Assembly (NCBI RefSeq): GCF_000723165.1
Contig: NZ_HG322949.1
Span: 3,066,782-3,130,781 of the forward strand
Direction of reading: 5' to 3'
Length of the DNA: 64,000 bases
Origin: Janthinobacterium agaricidamnosum NBRC 102515 = DSM 9628
Lineage (GTDB): Bacteria; Pseudomonadota; Gammaproteobacteria; Burkholderiales; Burkholderiaceae_D
Shown: piece after piece, positions 1 through 9,605 of the stretch
Layout: each line of letters opens with the position of its first letter
Numbering within the stretch: position 1 is the first letter of the stretch
Notes under the pieces: model-generated
What the model saw: the letters and a program-made list of their open reading frames with translations, nothing else
The model's database searches: none
Told to the model about the DNA's origin: nothing
Translations under genes and position numbers: made by a program

Positions 1-642
1 GCCGGTATTGAGCGCCAGTTGCTGGCGCAATTCCTTGTCCGAGAAATGCTTGTTGCCGACGATATTGATTTGCTTGATGCGCGCCACTTCGCCTTCGTCG
101 ACGGCAAACACCACGTTGACGCGGTTGCGCTCGATCGGCGTGACGGTGGTGGTGATCTTGACGCCATACAGGCCGTGCGACAGGTACTGGCGCTTCAACT
201 CCTGCTCGGCGCGCTCGACCGACGCCTTGTCGAAGATCTTCGCTTCGCCGACGCCGATTTCCTTCAATGCCTTGACCAGCATGTCCTTCTCAAATTCCTT
301 GGTGCCGGTGAAATCGACCGCGGCGATCGCAGGACGTTCTTCGACCAGTACCACCAGCACGTCGCCGTCCACTTCCAGCCGCACGTCCTTGAAGATGCCG
401 GTGGCGTACAGCGCCTTGATGGCGGCGACGCTCTTCTCATCCGAAAACGTTTCGCCTACCCGCACCGGCAGGTAGCTGAACACGGTGCCAGCCTCGGTGC
501 GCTGTATCCCTTCGACGCGGATATCCTTGACGGTAAAAGGCTCGACGGCCAATGCCTGGCCGGCACAGAAGGCCATGACGGCGGCGCCGATCAGGCTGAG
601 GCGAAAGGATGGCAAGGTGCTACGATCAGAATGTAATTTCAT
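1..642 (-). CDS. bamA: Outer membrane protein assembly factor BamA, N-terminal part (runs off left edge)
   Basis: Reading leftward from an ATG at 642, the frame stays open for 214 codons to the window edge, so the 3' part is missing. The product begins with a signal peptide (MKLH start, hydrophobic core, cleavage near the AGQALA segment, about residues 23-28) followed by POTRA-type sequence: VKDIRVEGIQRTEAGTVF and FTGTKEFEKDMLVKAL match POTRA 1 and 2 of the BamA/Omp85 family. BamA is the central outer-membrane subunit that folds and inserts beta-barrel proteins. It lies downstream of rseP, the usual betaproteobacterial arrangement. The beta-barrel domain cannot be seen. Confidence 0.93.
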   Translation of the reverse strand, partial: MKLHSDRSTLPSFRLSLIGAAVMAFCAGQALAVEPFTVKDIRVEGIQRTEAGTVFSYLPVRVGETFSDEKSVAAIKALYATGIFKDVRLEVDGDVLVVLVEERPAIAAVDFTGTKEFEKDMLVKALKEIGVGEAKIFDKASVERAEQELKRQYLSHGLYGVKITTTVTPIERNRVNVVFAVDEGEVARIKQINIVGNKHFSDKELRQQLALNTG

Positions 643-713
643 TGGCTAAATCATTGGATGGATCATTGGACAACATACACATAAAGAATGCCTGCGCGCC
701 CCTGAATACTGCT

Positions 714-738
714 AACGCGGCGTTTACCGCCGCGTTTT
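714..738. terminator. Hairpin between rseP and bamA
   Basis: A perfect 9-bp inverted repeat (AACGCGGCG at 714-722, CGCCGCGTT at 728-736) with a 5-nt loop lies in the rseP-bamA gap. In the minus direction, that of the genes, the T tract after the stem is only two bases, so it may only attenuate or stabilise the mRNA rather than terminate. Confidence 0.4.
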
Positions 739-756
739 ACGCTTTACAATCGGCGC

Positions 757-2124
757 TCACGTCAGCAGCCGCACCACGTCATTAACGATGGCCAGCGCCA
801 TCAAGGCCATCACCAGCCACAGTCCGAGGCGCTGGCCAATTTCGCCGATACGCTCCGGCACCGGGCGTCCGGTCAAAACTTCCAGCGAATAATACAGCAA
901 ATGTCCGCCATCTAGAACCGGAATGGGTAGCAAATTCATCACGCCCAGACTGATACTGACAAAGGCGATGAAACTCAGGTAGCTTACCAGGCCGATGCGC
1001 GCGGTCTGCCCGGCATAATCGGCGATGGTGATCGGCCCCGTGACATTCTTCAGCGACACTTGCCCGGTCAGCATGCGGCCCATCATTTTCAGGCTGGTGA
1101 TGCTGGTGTCCCATACCTTGGCGGCCGCCTTGCCCAGCGCGACCGGCGCACTGGAGGCCACGGTAATCATATCCGGCGCCAGCGCCACTTCCGCCTTGAT
1201 CTTACCAACTGTTACAGCTGGTTTTCCCGGCTTGTCGACAGGCTCGGATTCGACCACCGGCGTCACCGGCAGCAGCAGGTCGCGGCCGTCGCGGCGCAGC
1301 GCCACTTGCAGCGTTGCACCGTTGGCGGCGCGGATCCGTTCGATGAAGGCGATGCCGTCGGCCACCGGCCGGCCGTCGATCGCCAGGATCAGGTCGCCGC
1401 TGCGCAAGCCGGCCAATGCGGCCGCCCCGCCCGGCATGACCTGCCCCAGCACCGGCAGCGGGCGCGCCAGCACGATGCCGGCCTGGCCCAGCAGGTCGCC
1501 TTCCAGGTCGAGACCGGCCAGCGCGCCGACCGGCAGCAGCAGGCTTTGGCGGCCGCGGCCGGGACGTTCGACGTCCAGCCGCACGTCGCGCTTGTCGAGC
1601 GTGGCAGCGATCATTTGCCAGCGCAAATCGCCCCAGCCGGCGACTGCCTTGCCATTCAGCGCGGTGACGGTGTCGCCGCCATGCAGGCCGGCCTGGAACG
1701 CCGCCGACGCCGGCGGCGGCGGGCCGACCTTGCTGGACGGCTCGGCGATGCCATGCATGTACAGGCCGGCAAACAGCACGATGGCCAGCAAAAAATTGGT
1801 CAGCGGTCCGGCCGCGACGATGGCAAACCGCTTCCACACGCTTTGGCGGGTGAATTCGCGCGCCAGATCATGACCGCTCAAGACCAGTTCGGGATCGCGG
1901 CTGTCCAGCATCTTGACGTAGCCGCCCAGCGGCAGCGCCGAAATCGCCCACTCGGTCTGGTCCGGGCCGAAACGGCGCGAATACACCACCTTGCCCAGGC
2001 CGACCGAAAAGCGCAGGATCTTGACGCCGCACAGCCGCGCCACACAATAATGGCCCAGTTCGTGAATGATGATCAACGAACCGAGCGCGATGGCGAACGC
2101 CAGTAATGTGCTGAGCAGCGTCAT
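757..2124 (-). CDS. rseP: RseP-type site-2 zinc metalloprotease
   Basis: A 455-residue integral membrane protease of the M50/S2P family. HELGHY near residue 21 is the HExxH zinc motif in the first membrane segment, a central region around residues 110-300 holds PDZ-like sequence (LAGLRSGDLILAIDGRPV), and NLLPIPVLDGGHL near residue 395 carries the third zinc ligand Asp. The family cleaves anti-sigma factor RseA within the membrane and clears signal-peptide remnants; which substrates apply here is inferred. The start overlaps the dxr stop (ATGA), so translation is probably coupled. Length matches E. coli RseP (450). Confidence 0.96.
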   Translation of the reverse strand: MTLLSTLLAFAIALGSLIIIHELGHYCVARLCGVKILRFSVGLGKVVYSRRFGPDQTEWAISALPLGGYVKMLDSRDPELVLSGHDLAREFTRQSVWKRFAIVAAGPLTNFLLAIVLFAGLYMHGIAEPSSKVGPPPPASAAFQAGLHGGDTVTALNGKAVAGWGDLRWQMIAATLDKRDVRLDVERPGRGRQSLLLPVGALAGLDLEGDLLGQAGIVLARPLPVLGQVMPGGAAALAGLRSGDLILAIDGRPVADGIAFIERIRAANGATLQVALRRDGRDLLLPVTPVVESEPVDKPGKPAVTVGKIKAEVALAPDMITVASSAPVALGKAAAKVWDTSITSLKMMGRMLTGQVSLKNVTGPITIADYAGQTARIGLVSYLSFIAFVSISLGVMNLLPIPVLDGGHLLYYSLEVLTGRPVPERIGEIGQRLGLWLVMALMALAIVNDVVRLLT

Positions 2125-3305
2125 CAGGCCAGCCGGGTCGCGATATAACGTTCGGCGGCGGCGCGCGCCAGGCCGTCCTGGGCCATCACGGCGTCGATGC
2201 TGGCGGCCGGGCCGTGCGGCACGGTCTCGATCACATGGGCGATCACCCGGTCGATCTGGCGGAAGCCGATCTTCAGGTCGAGGAAGGCTTGCACCGCCAC
2301 TTCATTGGCGGCGTTCAGCAAGGCCGGCGCGGTGCCGCCCGCGTTCAACGCGTCGAAAGCCAATGCCAGGCACGGGAAGCGCTTGAAATCGGGACGCTCG
2401 AAATGCAAGCCGCCCATCGCCGTCAAGTCCAGCGCCTCGACGCCGGAAGCGATGCGCTCCGGATACGCCAGCGCATGGGCGATCGGGGTGCGCATGTCGG
2501 GATTGCCCAATTGCGCCAGCACCGAGCCGTCGGCATACGAGACCATCGAATGGACCACGCTTTGCGGATGGATCAGCACGTCGATCTGCGCCGCCGGCGC
2601 GCCGAACAGCCAGTGCGCCTCGATCACTTCCAGCCCCTTGTTCATCATCGTCGCGGAATCAACCGAGATCTTGCGGCCCATGACCCACTTCGGATGCTTG
2701 CAGGCTTGCTCCGGCGTCACCGCGTCGAGCGTGGCCACGTCGCGCGTCAGGAACGGCCCGCCGGACGCGGTCAGCAAGATCTTGGTGATGCCGGCCGCGC
2801 CCGCCACGCGGGCATAACCCTGCGGCAAGCACTGGAATACCGCATTGTGTTCGCTATCGATCGGCAAGATCACCGCGCCATGGTCGTTGGCGGCGTCGAT
2901 GAACAATTGCCCGGACATCACCAGCGCTTCCTTGTTCGCCAGCAATACTTTTTTGCCGGCACGGGCCGCAGCCAGCGTGGGCGCCAGGCCGGCCGCGCCG
3001 ACGATGGCCGCCATCACGGCGCTCACCGGCGGCGCACTGGCCACCGCGCACAGCGCGGCTTCGCCATATTCCACTTCGGTCGTCACGCCCTGTTCACGCA
3101 GCAACACCTGCAAACGGGCGGCCGCGTCGGCGCTGCCGACCACCGCGCGTTGCGGGCGGAATTGCAGGCACTGGGCCGCCAATTGTTCGACCTGGCTATG
3201 CGCCGTCAACGCGTAAACGCCGTAGCGCTCGGGATGGCGCGCCAGCACGTCCAGCGTGGACACGCCGATCGAACCGGTGGCGCCTAGAATGGTGATGTAT
3301 TGCAT
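2124..3305 (-). CDS. dxr: 1-deoxy-D-xylulose 5-phosphate reductoisomerase
   Basis: A 393-residue enzyme of the non-mevalonate isoprenoid pathway, converting DXP to 2-C-methyl-D-erythritol 4-phosphate with NADPH. The N-terminus has the dinucleotide-binding motif [15 protein letters not shown]. Metal and substrate-binding sequence includes [14 protein letters not shown] and ASGGPF, and the [19 protein letters not shown] block is diagnostic of Dxr. It sits between cdsA and rseP, feeding precursor towards undecaprenyl phosphate made by the nearby uppS. There is a 10-nt gap to cdsA upstream and an ATGA overlap with rseP downstream. Confidence 0.97.
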   Translation of the reverse strand: MQYITILGATGSIGVSTLDVLARHPERYGVYALTAHSQVEQLAAQCLQFRPQRAVVGSADAAARLQVLLREQGVTTEVEYGEAALCAVASAPPVSAVMAAIVGAAGLAPTLAAARAGKKVLLANKEALVMSGQLFIDAANDHGAVILPIDSEHNAVFQCLPQGYARVAGAAGITKILLTASGGPFLTRDVATLDAVTPEQACKHPKWVMGRKISVDSATMMNKGLEVIEAHWLFGAPAAQIDVLIHPQSVVHSMVSYADGSVLAQLGNPDMRTPIAHALAYPERIASGVEALDLTAMGGLHFERPDFKRFPCLALAFDALNAGGTAPALLNAANEVAVQAFLDLKIGFRQIDRVIAHVIETVPHGPAASIDAVMAQDGLARAAAERYIATRLA

Positions 3306-3315
3306 GAGATTTCTT

Positions 3316-4152
3316 TCAGAGCCAGGTGCTGATCAGCGCGGCCAGCGGCAATACCGGGATCAGCGCATCGATACGGTCCAGCACGCCGCCATGGCCAGGC
3401 AGCAAATTGCTGCTATCCTTGATCGCCGCGCGGCGCTTCAGCATCGATTCGAACAAGTCGCCGATGACGCTGGCGGCGACGATCAGCAGCAGGATGGCAA
3501 GTGCGCCAGCCCAGCCGAAATGGGCTTGCAGGCGCACCGCGAAGGTATCTTGCAGCCAGGGAGTGGCAGGCGCCAGCAGCACGCTCAGCGAGGCCAGCAG
3601 CAGCACGATGATACCGCCGCCGAACGCGCCTTCCCAGGATTTACCGGGTGAAATCGATGGCGCCAGCTTGCGCTTGCCGAAGGCCTTGCCGGAAAAATAA
3701 GCACCGATATCGGCCAGCCACACCAGCGCCATCACCGACAGCAGGTACAGCGGCGCATGCTGCTTGAACAAGGCGACGATGGCGACGAAACAGCCGACGA
3801 TGGTGACTGCGTACACCATGCTCAGCATGATGTTGCCCAACCCTTCGGGCGGCGGCAAGCCGGTGCCCAGCGCCGGCACGAAGCGCACCAGCCAGATCGC
3901 GCAGCACAGCACGAACCAGAACTTGCCTTGCGCCAAGCCGTTGCCAAACATGAAGGTGTACGCGAATGCGGCGGTCCAGACGGCGGCAATCAGCAGCGCC
4001 TGGCGATTTTTGAAAATACGAAAACTTTCCCAGACGGCGGCGCCGAAAAACAGCGTCGCGATCACGGCGAAGGCAGGGAAATTATTGAGATACAGAACCG
4101 GCAGCAAGACCGCCAGCAACACCAGGGCGGTGATTATCCGTGTTTTCAGCAT
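3316..4152 (-). CDS. cdsA: Phosphatidate cytidylyltransferase
   Basis: A 278-residue polytopic membrane enzyme making CDP-diacylglycerol from phosphatidate and CTP, the entry point to phospholipid synthesis. Multiple hydrophobic segments cover most of the length. The C-terminal half has the CDP-alcohol signature: [12 protein letters not shown] near residue 168 and [25 protein letters not shown] near residue 238, with conserved KD and D residues. The ATG overlaps the uppS stop codon (ATGA), indicating coupled translation in the uppS-cdsA-dxr-rseP unit. Confidence 0.96.
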   Translation of the reverse strand: MLKTRIITALVLLAVLLPVLYLNNFPAFAVIATLFFGAAVWESFRIFKNRQALLIAAVWTAAFAYTFMFGNGLAQGKFWFVLCCAIWLVRFVPALGTGLPPPEGLGNIMLSMVYAVTIVGCFVAIVALFKQHAPLYLLSVMALVWLADIGAYFSGKAFGKRKLAPSISPGKSWEGAFGGGIIVLLLASLSVLLAPATPWLQDTFAVRLQAHFGWAGALAILLLIVAASVIGDLFESMLKRRAAIKDSSNLLPGHGGVLDRIDALIPVLPLAALISTWL

Positions 4153-4904
4153 CAGGTATTCTTTTCCACTAATTGAGCGCTGGTGCGGCCGAAACGCCGC
4201 TCGCGCTGCTGGTAAGACGCGATCGCCGCGTCGAGGCTGTCGATATTGAAATCAGGCCAGTATTGATCGGTGAAATACAGTTCAGTGTACGCCAGTTGCC
4301 ACATCAGGAAGTTCGAAATACGTTCTTCACCGCCGGTGCGGATGAACAAATCCGGTTCCGGCGCATACGCCATCGTCAGATACGGCGCCAATTGTTCTTC
4401 GGTGTAATCGCTGAGGCCAGGTTGCGCCGCCGTCATTTTGTTGACCGCCTGCATGATGTCCCAGCGTCCGCCATAATTGGCGCAAATAGTCACCGTCAAG
4501 CGCGTGTTGTCGGCGGTCTTGCGTTCGGCGTCGGCTATCAATTCTTGCAACTGTTCATTGAAACGCGACAAATCGCCGACCACCTTCAAGCGGATGTCGT
4601 TGGCGTGCATGCGTACCACTTCGCGCTCCAGCATCGTCACGAACAGGCGCATCAGCAGCGACACTTCCTCTTCCGGACGGCGCCAGTTCTCGGAACTGAA
4701 GGCGAACAGGGTCAGGTATTGCACGCCACGGTCGATACAGCCCTCGACCACGCCGCGCACCGCGTCGGCGCCCTTGGCATGGCCGGCCACGCGCGGCAGG
4801 AAGCGCTTGGTGGCCCAACGGCCGTTGCCATCCATGATGATGGCCACATGCCGCGGCACTGCGGCGACTTCGGGTACCGCTGAGGTCGAACTCGAATAGA
4901 TCAT
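4152..4904 (-). CDS. uppS: Undecaprenyl diphosphate synthase (cis-isoprenyl transferase)
   Basis: A 250-residue soluble cis-prenyltransferase that elongates farnesyl diphosphate to C55 undecaprenyl diphosphate, the lipid carrier for peptidoglycan. [13 protein letters not shown] contains the catalytic Asp of the family, followed by [23 protein letters not shown] and near the C-terminus [19 protein letters not shown], all diagnostic. The ATG at 4904 is preferred to the in-frame TTG at 4919 because family proteins have only a short extension before the [11 protein letters not shown] block; no clear ribosome site precedes either. Confidence 0.95.
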   Translation of the reverse strand: MIYSSSTSAVPEVAAVPRHVAIIMDGNGRWATKRFLPRVAGHAKGADAVRGVVEGCIDRGVQYLTLFAFSSENWRRPEEEVSLLMRLFVTMLEREVVRMHANDIRLKVVGDLSRFNEQLQELIADAERKTADNTRLTVTICANYGGRWDIMQAVNKMTAAQPGLSDYTEEQLAPYLTMAYAPEPDLFIRTGGEERISNFLMWQLAYTELYFTDQYWPDFNIDSLDAAIASYQQRERRFGRTSAQLVEKNT

Positions 4905-4942
4905 GAAAACGGATGCCAAATAAAATTGTTACTATAGTAGCT

Positions 4943-4961
4943 AAAAAGCTGCCGAAGCAGC
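4943..4961 (-). terminator. Intrinsic terminator downstream of frr
   Basis: Read on the minus strand, GCTGC-TTCG-GCAGC is followed directly by TTTTT: a 5-bp stem with an extra-stable UUCG tetraloop and a U tract. It lies about 90 nt after the frr stop and before uppS. Two more inverted repeats (8-bp stems at 4963-4985 and 5009-5028) lie just upstream in the same gap. It probably separates pyrH-frr from the uppS unit. Confidence 0.7.
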
Positions 4962-5052
4962 AATGTCGAAATGATAATTCGACATGCTGACGGCAGCCCG
5001 GCGCCAAAGACGAGCCAGGCGGCTCGTCCCCGTAGCAGTACTACATTCTAAC

Positions 5053-5613
5053 TTACACAGTCAGCACTTCCTTTTCTTTATCCACCACCATGCGGTCGAT
5101 ATCGGCGATGAACTTGTCGGTCAGCTTTTGCACTTCTTCCGACGAGCGGCGCTCGTCGTCTTCCGAGCAGGCTTTTTCCTTGACCAGTTTTTTCAAGCCT
5201 TCATTGGCGTCGCGGCGGATATTGCGCACGGCAATTTTCGCGTCTTCCGCTTCGCTCTTGACCAGTTTTACCATTTCCTTGCGGCGCTCTTCGGTCAGCG
5301 GCGGAGTCGGCACGCGTATCATGTCGCCCTGCGATGACGGGTTCAAGCCCAGGTCGGCGTCGCGGATGGCTTTTTCGATGGTCGCGGCCATTTTCTTTTC
5401 ATACGGCTGCACGCCGATGGTGCGGGCGTCGACCAGGGTCACGTTGGCGACCTGGGTCAGCGCCGTCGGGCTGCCGTAATACTCGACCATCACGTGGTCC
5501 AGGATACCGGTGTGGGCGCGGCCGGTGCGCACCTTGGCCAGATCGGCGCGCAAGGTCTCGATCGACTTGGTCATGCGTTCTTGCGTATTCTTTTTGACGT
5601 CAGCTAAGGACAT
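5053..5613 (-). CDS. frr: Ribosome recycling factor
   Basis: A 186-residue protein, the standard RRF length, which splits post-termination ribosomes together with EF-G. Conserved family sequence includes [18 protein letters not shown] RTGRAH near residue 31, [16 protein letters not shown], and [18 protein letters not shown] near residue 103, followed by the long-helix segment [20 protein letters not shown] nine bases before the ATG fixes the start. It follows pyrH at about 55 nt and probably shares its transcript. Confidence 0.97.
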   Translation of the reverse strand: MSLADVKKNTQERMTKSIETLRADLAKVRTGRAHTGILDHVMVEYYGSPTALTQVANVTLVDARTIGVQPYEKKMAATIEKAIRDADLGLNPSSQGDMIRVPTPPLTEERRKEMVKLVKSEAEDAKIAVRNIRRDANEGLKKLVKEKACSEDDERRSSEEVQKLTDKFIADIDRMVVDKEKEVLTV

Positions 5614-5668
5614 GCTGCTCTCCTGTGTCTAAATGGTAATAATGTGAAAGGTAAACGCGGAACCGCTG

Positions 5669-6385
5669 TTACACGTGCACCAGCGTGCCTTCGTCTTCAC
5701 CCATGATGACGCGCTTCAGCGCGCCCGGCTTGACGATGGAAAACACGTTGATCGGCAACTTCTGGTCGCGGCACAAGGCGAACGCGGTGGCGTCCATCAC
5801 TTGCAGGTGCTTGGAAATGGCGTCATCGAAGCTGATCGTTTCGAAACGGGTGGCGTGCGGATCTTTTTTCGGGTCGGCCGTGTAAACGCCGTCCACCTTG
5901 GTGGCTTTGAGGACGATTTCAGCGCTGATTTCCGAACCGCGCAAGGCGGCCGCGGTATCGGTGGTGAAGAACGGGTTGCCGGTGCCGGCCGCGAAAATCA
6001 CCACTTTACCTTCTTCCAGGTATTGCAGCGCTTTCGGGCGCACATACGGCTCAACCACTTGCTCAATAGCAATCGCGGACATCACGCGGGCAGTGATGCC
6101 GACATGGCGCATCGCATCGCCGAGGGCCAGGGCGTTCATGACGGTTGCCAGCATGCCCATATAGTCGGCGGTGGCGCGGTCCATGCCTTGCGCACCGGGC
6201 GCGACGCCGCGGAAAATATTACCGCCACCAATCACGATCGCCAGTTCCACACCCAATTTCGCCACCTCGGCCACGTCGGCCACCATGCGTTCGATGGTGG
6301 CGCGGTTGATGCCGTACGGGTCGTCGCCCATCAGGGCTTCGCCGGACAATTTGAGGAGTACGCGCTTATAGGCTGGTTTTGACAT
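5669..6385 (-). CDS. pyrH: UMP kinase
   Basis: A 238-residue amino-acid-kinase-fold enzyme phosphorylating UMP to UDP. The N-terminus [15 protein letters not shown] is the family nucleotide-binding strand, followed by [26 protein letters not shown] and [18 protein letters not shown], all diagnostic of bacterial PyrH. The ATG at 6385 is chosen over 6400 because GGAG lies at proper spacing and the protein then begins as in relatives (MSKPAYKRV). It lies between tsf and frr, a conserved arrangement. Confidence 0.96.
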   Translation of the reverse strand: MSKPAYKRVLLKLSGEALMGDDPYGINRATIERMVADVAEVAKLGVELAIVIGGGNIFRGVAPGAQGMDRATADYMGMLATVMNALALGDAMRHVGITARVMSAIAIEQVVEPYVRPKALQYLEEGKVVIFAAGTGNPFFTTDTAAALRGSEISAEIVLKATKVDGVYTADPKKDPHATRFETISFDDAISKHLQVMDATAFALCRDQKLPINVFSIVKPGALKRVIMGEDEGTLVHV

Positions 6386-6489
6386 GAGCTGGGGCTCCAT
6401 AGTGAGGTTTATTCGAGTATGACATGCGGCGCCGCAACGAAGCGCAGCGCTGGCATGTCGGCGCCGGACGCGGCGGTCCGGCGCGGGCC

Positions 6490-6512
6490 AAAAAAACGGG
6501 CCTCTCGGCCCG
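6490..6512 (-). terminator. Intrinsic terminator after tsf
   Basis: On the minus strand CGGGCC-GAGA-GGCCCG is followed by TTTTTTT, a strong rho-independent terminator 9 nt past the tsf stop. It ends the rpsB-tsf transcript, so pyrH should have its own promoter in the ~100 nt that follow. Confidence 0.85.
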
Positions 6513-6520
6513 CTTTGGTA

Positions 6521-7432
6521 TTACGCGCCTTGGGAGGCAGCGATTTGTGCCGCAACCTCTGCAGCGAAGTCATCTTGCTTCTTCTCAATCCCTTCGCCGA
6601 CCACGTACATCGAGAACGATTTGACGCTGGTGTTAGCGGCTTTCAGCATTTGCTCAACCGACAGCTTGTCGTTTTTCACGAAAGCCTGGTTCAGCAGCGA
6701 TACTTCTTTCAGGTATTTCTGTACCGAACCTTCCAGGCGTTTTGCCAGGATTTCCGGCGATTGCGCCGGTTTGCCTTCGGCAGCCGCCTTGGCGGCATCT
6801 TCTTCAGCTTTCAGTTTTGCGACCGAACGCTCTTTTTCGATCAGTTCCGCAGGAACTTGCTCGGACGACAGCGATACCGGTTTCATCGCGGCGATGTGCA
6901 TTGCCACGTCTTTACCGACTTGCTCGTCGGCGCCGTCGAATTCGACCACCACGCCAATGCGCGAACCGTGCAGGTAGGAAGCCAGCTTGTTGCTGGTTTC
7001 GAAACGCACGAAACGGCGGATCGACATGTTTTCGCCGATTTTACCGATCAGTGCCGAACGCACTTCGTCCAGGGTCTTGCCATCGAGCGGCAAGGCCAGC
7101 AAGGCAGCCACGTCGGCCGGGTTGTGTTCCGCGACCAGGCGTGCGGCCGAATTGGCCAATGCCAGGAAGTCGTCGTTTTTCGCGACGAAGTCGGTTTCGG
7201 AGTTCACTTCCACCAGCGCGCCTACGCCGCCGGCGATGTAGGTGGCGACCACGCCTTCAGCGGTGATGCGCGCCGAAGCTTTCGATGCCTTGCCGCCCAG
7301 TTTGACGCGCAGGATCTCTTCCGCACGGGCCATGTCGCCATCGGCTTCGGTCAGTGCTTTTTTGCATTCCATCATCGGTGCGTCGGTTTTGCCGCGCAAT
7401 TCGCCTACCATCGCTGCTGTAATCGCTGCCAT
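6521..7432 (-). CDS. tsf: Elongation factor Ts
   Basis: A 303-residue guanine-nucleotide exchange factor for EF-Tu. The N-terminal module is typical ([20 protein letters not shown]), and the core contains the [10 protein letters not shown] motif that contacts EF-Tu. The frame is open upstream to 7489, but the ATG at 7432 is right: AGGAGA lies 6 nt ahead and the protein then starts as in relatives (MAAITAAMV). Downstream of rpsB, with an attenuator-like hairpin between them. Confidence 0.97.
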   Translation of the reverse strand: MAAITAAMVGELRGKTDAPMMECKKALTEADGDMARAEEILRVKLGGKASKASARITAEGVVATYIAGGVGALVEVNSETDFVAKNDDFLALANSAARLVAEHNPADVAALLALPLDGKTLDEVRSALIGKIGENMSIRRFVRFETSNKLASYLHGSRIGVVVEFDGADEQVGKDVAMHIAAMKPVSLSSEQVPAELIEKERSVAKLKAEEDAAKAAAEGKPAQSPEILAKRLEGSVQKYLKEVSLLNQAFVKNDKLSVEQMLKAANTSVKSFSMYVVGEGIEKKQDDFAAEVAAQIAASQGA

Positions 7433-7512
7433 GTGTTTCTCCTGTATTCGGTGGGGGTGGTATGGGGCGGCTCCGGGGATGCCGAGCACGATGCGCCCAA
7501 ACCATTTTCATT

Positions 7513-7544
7513 AAAAAAAAGGGGGAGCTGCTGCCACCCCTTTT
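7513..7544 (-). terminator. Attenuator-like terminator between rpsB and tsf
   Basis: On the minus strand AAAAGGGG pairs with CCCCTTTT across an 11-12-nt loop and a run of eight T follows. It sits between rpsB and tsf, where E. coli also has a partial terminator that lowers tsf expression relative to rpsB; the same role is inferred here. Confidence 0.75.
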
Positions 7545-7591
7545 CCGGTACTGCTATCTGCTACAAGACCCGTCTTGCGACAGGCCGGCAA

Positions 7592-8344
7592 TTACGCTTG
7601 TTCGCTCACTTCAACGAATTCGTCGCCAGCTGCCGACTTGATCATTTCAACGACTTCGTTACCGGCAGCGGCACGGCCTTCGATGATTGCATCGGCAACA
7701 CCGCGGGCGTACAACATGATGGCTTTCGAGGAGTCATCGTTACCTGGGATAACGAAATTCACGCCTTCCGGGGAGTGGTTGGTATCGACAACGCCGATAA
7801 CAGGGATGCCCAGTTTAGCCGCTTCAGTGATCGCACCTTTGTGGTAACCGACGTCGACTACGAAGATTGCGTCAGGAACGCCGCCCATGTCCTTGATGCC
7901 GCCGATCGATTTTTGCAGCTTGATCATTTCGCGTTGGAACATCAGCGCTTCTTTTTTCGACAGCTTCTCGACGGAACCGTCTTCGATTTGCGCTTCCATG
8001 TCTTTCAAACGCTTGATCGATGTCTTGATCGTTTTGAAGTTGGTCAGCATGCCGCCCAACCAGCGTTGATCGACGAATGGCACGCCGGCGCGTTGCGCTT
8101 CGGCGGCGATGATTTCGCGCGCTTGACGCTTGGTGCCGACCATCAGGATGGTGCCACGGTTCGATGCCAGTTGACGCACGTGCTTCATTGCGTCCTGGTA
8201 CATCGCCATGGTTTTTTCCAGGTTGATGATATGAATCTTGTTGCGGTGACCGAAAATGAACGGTGCCATTTTTGGATTCCAAAAACGGGTTTGGTGACCA
8301 AAATGGACGCCGGCTTCCAGCATTTCACGCATTGTTACAGACAT
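7592..8344 (-). CDS. rpsB: 30S ribosomal protein S2
   Basis: A 250-residue S2 protein. Diagnostic segments: [22 protein letters not shown] at the N-terminus, the [16 protein letters not shown] block, and [19 protein letters not shown] near residue 160. The open frame reaches 8386, but GGAG before the ATG at 8344 and the family N-terminus (MSVTMREML) set the start. First gene of the rpsB-tsf operon, with a ~135-nt leader containing a stem-loop near the ribosome site that could serve autoregulation by S2. Confidence 0.97.
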   Translation of the reverse strand: MSVTMREMLEAGVHFGHQTRFWNPKMAPFIFGHRNKIHIINLEKTMAMYQDAMKHVRQLASNRGTILMVGTKRQAREIIAAEAQRAGVPFVDQRWLGGMLTNFKTIKTSIKRLKDMEAQIEDGSVEKLSKKEALMFQREMIKLQKSIGGIKDMGGVPDAIFVVDVGYHKGAITEAAKLGIPVIGVVDTNHSPEGVNFVIPGNDDSSKAIMLYARGVADAIIEGRAAAGNEVVEMIKSAAGDEFVEVSEQA

Positions 8345-8367
8345 GTTTAACTCCAGGGTTGGGTCTG

Positions 8368-8411
8368 GAATCCGCTCAGTCACCATAGAGGCACCCTTGT
8401 CGAACGGATTC
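8368..8411 (-). promoter_or_regulatory. Stem-loop in rpsB leader
   Basis: GAATCCG (8368-8374) and CGGATTC (8405-8411) form a perfect 7-bp stem that closes a 30-nt loop, ending 23 nt before the rpsB start codon. S2 represses its own mRNA in several bacteria through leader structures; whether this hairpin acts that way is an inference. Confidence 0.4.
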
Positions 8412-8486
8412 GCATTATTTAAATTACTTACACGCTAAGCTTGCTTGTACAACATCGCTTCAAAAAGCAAATTGAAGCAACCCGAG

Positions 8487-8516
8487 ATTCTACTCTTAAA
8501 AGCAGGCTTGGGGCAA
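8487..8516 (-). promoter_or_regulatory. Predicted sigma70 promoter for rpsB-tsf
   Basis: Minus strand: -35 TTGCCC (8511-8516), 18-nt spacer, -10 TAGAAT (8487-8492). The predicted start lies near 8480, giving a leader of about 135 nt before rpsB. The rest of the 400-nt rpsB-map divergent gap holds an 8-bp inverted repeat (8558-8565/8585-8592) and a TATAAT at 8653-8658 that may serve map; no gene is visible. Confidence 0.55.
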
Positions 8517-8745
8517 GCATTACATGTCGTCCGAGCAAGGATAATGCCATGCCGGCCAATTACCGCTGAAAAAGCGTGGTTTCCCGGTAATTCGCAGTGA
8601 AATCGGCGTGCCGCGATGCCGGCCGGATGCCACGCAAGCGCCTCGCGTCGTTTATAATTTCGTCATATCGACGCGCCTGGCCACCGCCGCCCGCGCCGTC
8701 CCACTGATTAGACCAAATAGCTCCAAGCTGATTGCGAACACCACC

Positions 8746-9552
8746 ATGTCCACCATCCGTATCAACACTCCCGCCGACATCGAAGGCATGCGCGTCGCCG
8801 GCAAACTCGGCGCCGAAGTGCTCGACTACATCACCCCGTTCGTCAAGCCCGGCGTCACGACCGGCGAACTGGACCGCCTGTGCCATGAATACATGGTCAA
8901 CGTCCAGGGCACCATCCCGGCCCCGCTGAACTATTGCCCGCCTGGCTATACGCCGTATCCGAAAGCCATCTGCACCTCGGTCAACGACGTGATTTGCCAC
9001 GGCATTCCGGGCGACAAGGTCTTGAAGAACGGCGACGTGGTCAACCTCGACATCACCGTCATCAAGGATGGCTACCACGGCGACAACAGCCGCATGTTCT
9101 TCGTCGGCCAGCCGTCGATCCTGGCCAGGCGCCTGTCCGAAGTCACCTATGAATGCATGTGGCTGGGCATCGCCAGGATCAAGCCGGGCGCGCATCTGGG
9201 CGATATCGGCCATGCGATTCAGCAACATGCGGAAAAAGCCGGCTACAGCGTGGTGCGCGAATTCTGCGGCCACGGCATCGGCAAGGTTTTTCATGAAGAA
9301 CCGCAAGTGCTGCACTACGGCAAGCCGGGCACGCTGGAACGCCTGGAAGCGGGCATGATTTTCACGGTCGAGCCGATGATCAACGCCGGGCGCCGCGACA
9401 TCCGCGAAATGAACGATGGCTGGACCATCAAAACCAAGGACCGCAGCCTGTCGGCGCAGTGGGAACACACGGTGCTGGTCACCGAGACCGGTTATGAAGT
9501 GCTGACCGTGTCGCCATTGATGCCGGCGCCGCCTGCCATCATCGGCGCCTGA
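8746..9552 (+). CDS. map: Methionine aminopeptidase, type I
   Basis: A 268-residue dimetal hydrolase that removes initiator methionine. Type I sequence features: [14 protein letters not shown] near residue 15, [14 protein letters not shown] with the active-site His, [11 protein letters not shown] with metal-binding Asp residues, [26 protein letters not shown] and the final [11 protein letters not shown] with metal-binding Glu. The frame opens at 8608, but the protein begins as in relatives only from the ATG at 8746. It is divergent from rpsB (common genomic neighbour) and followed by glnD. Confidence 0.97.
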   Translation: MSTIRINTPADIEGMRVAGKLGAEVLDYITPFVKPGVTTGELDRLCHEYMVNVQGTIPAPLNYCPPGYTPYPKAICTSVNDVICHGIPGDKVLKNGDVVNLDITVIKDGYHGDNSRMFFVGQPSILARRLSEVTYECMWLGIARIKPGAHLGDIGHAIQQHAEKAGYSVVREFCGHGIGKVFHEEPQVLHYGKPGTLERLEAGMIFTVEPMINAGRRDIREMNDGWTIKTKDRSLSAQWEHTVLVTETGYEVLTVSPLMPAPPAIIGA

Positions 9553-9605
9553 TTTTCCGCCACCTTACCCCGCTACCACTACCACCACGGATGCCGCGCA
9601 CCGCG

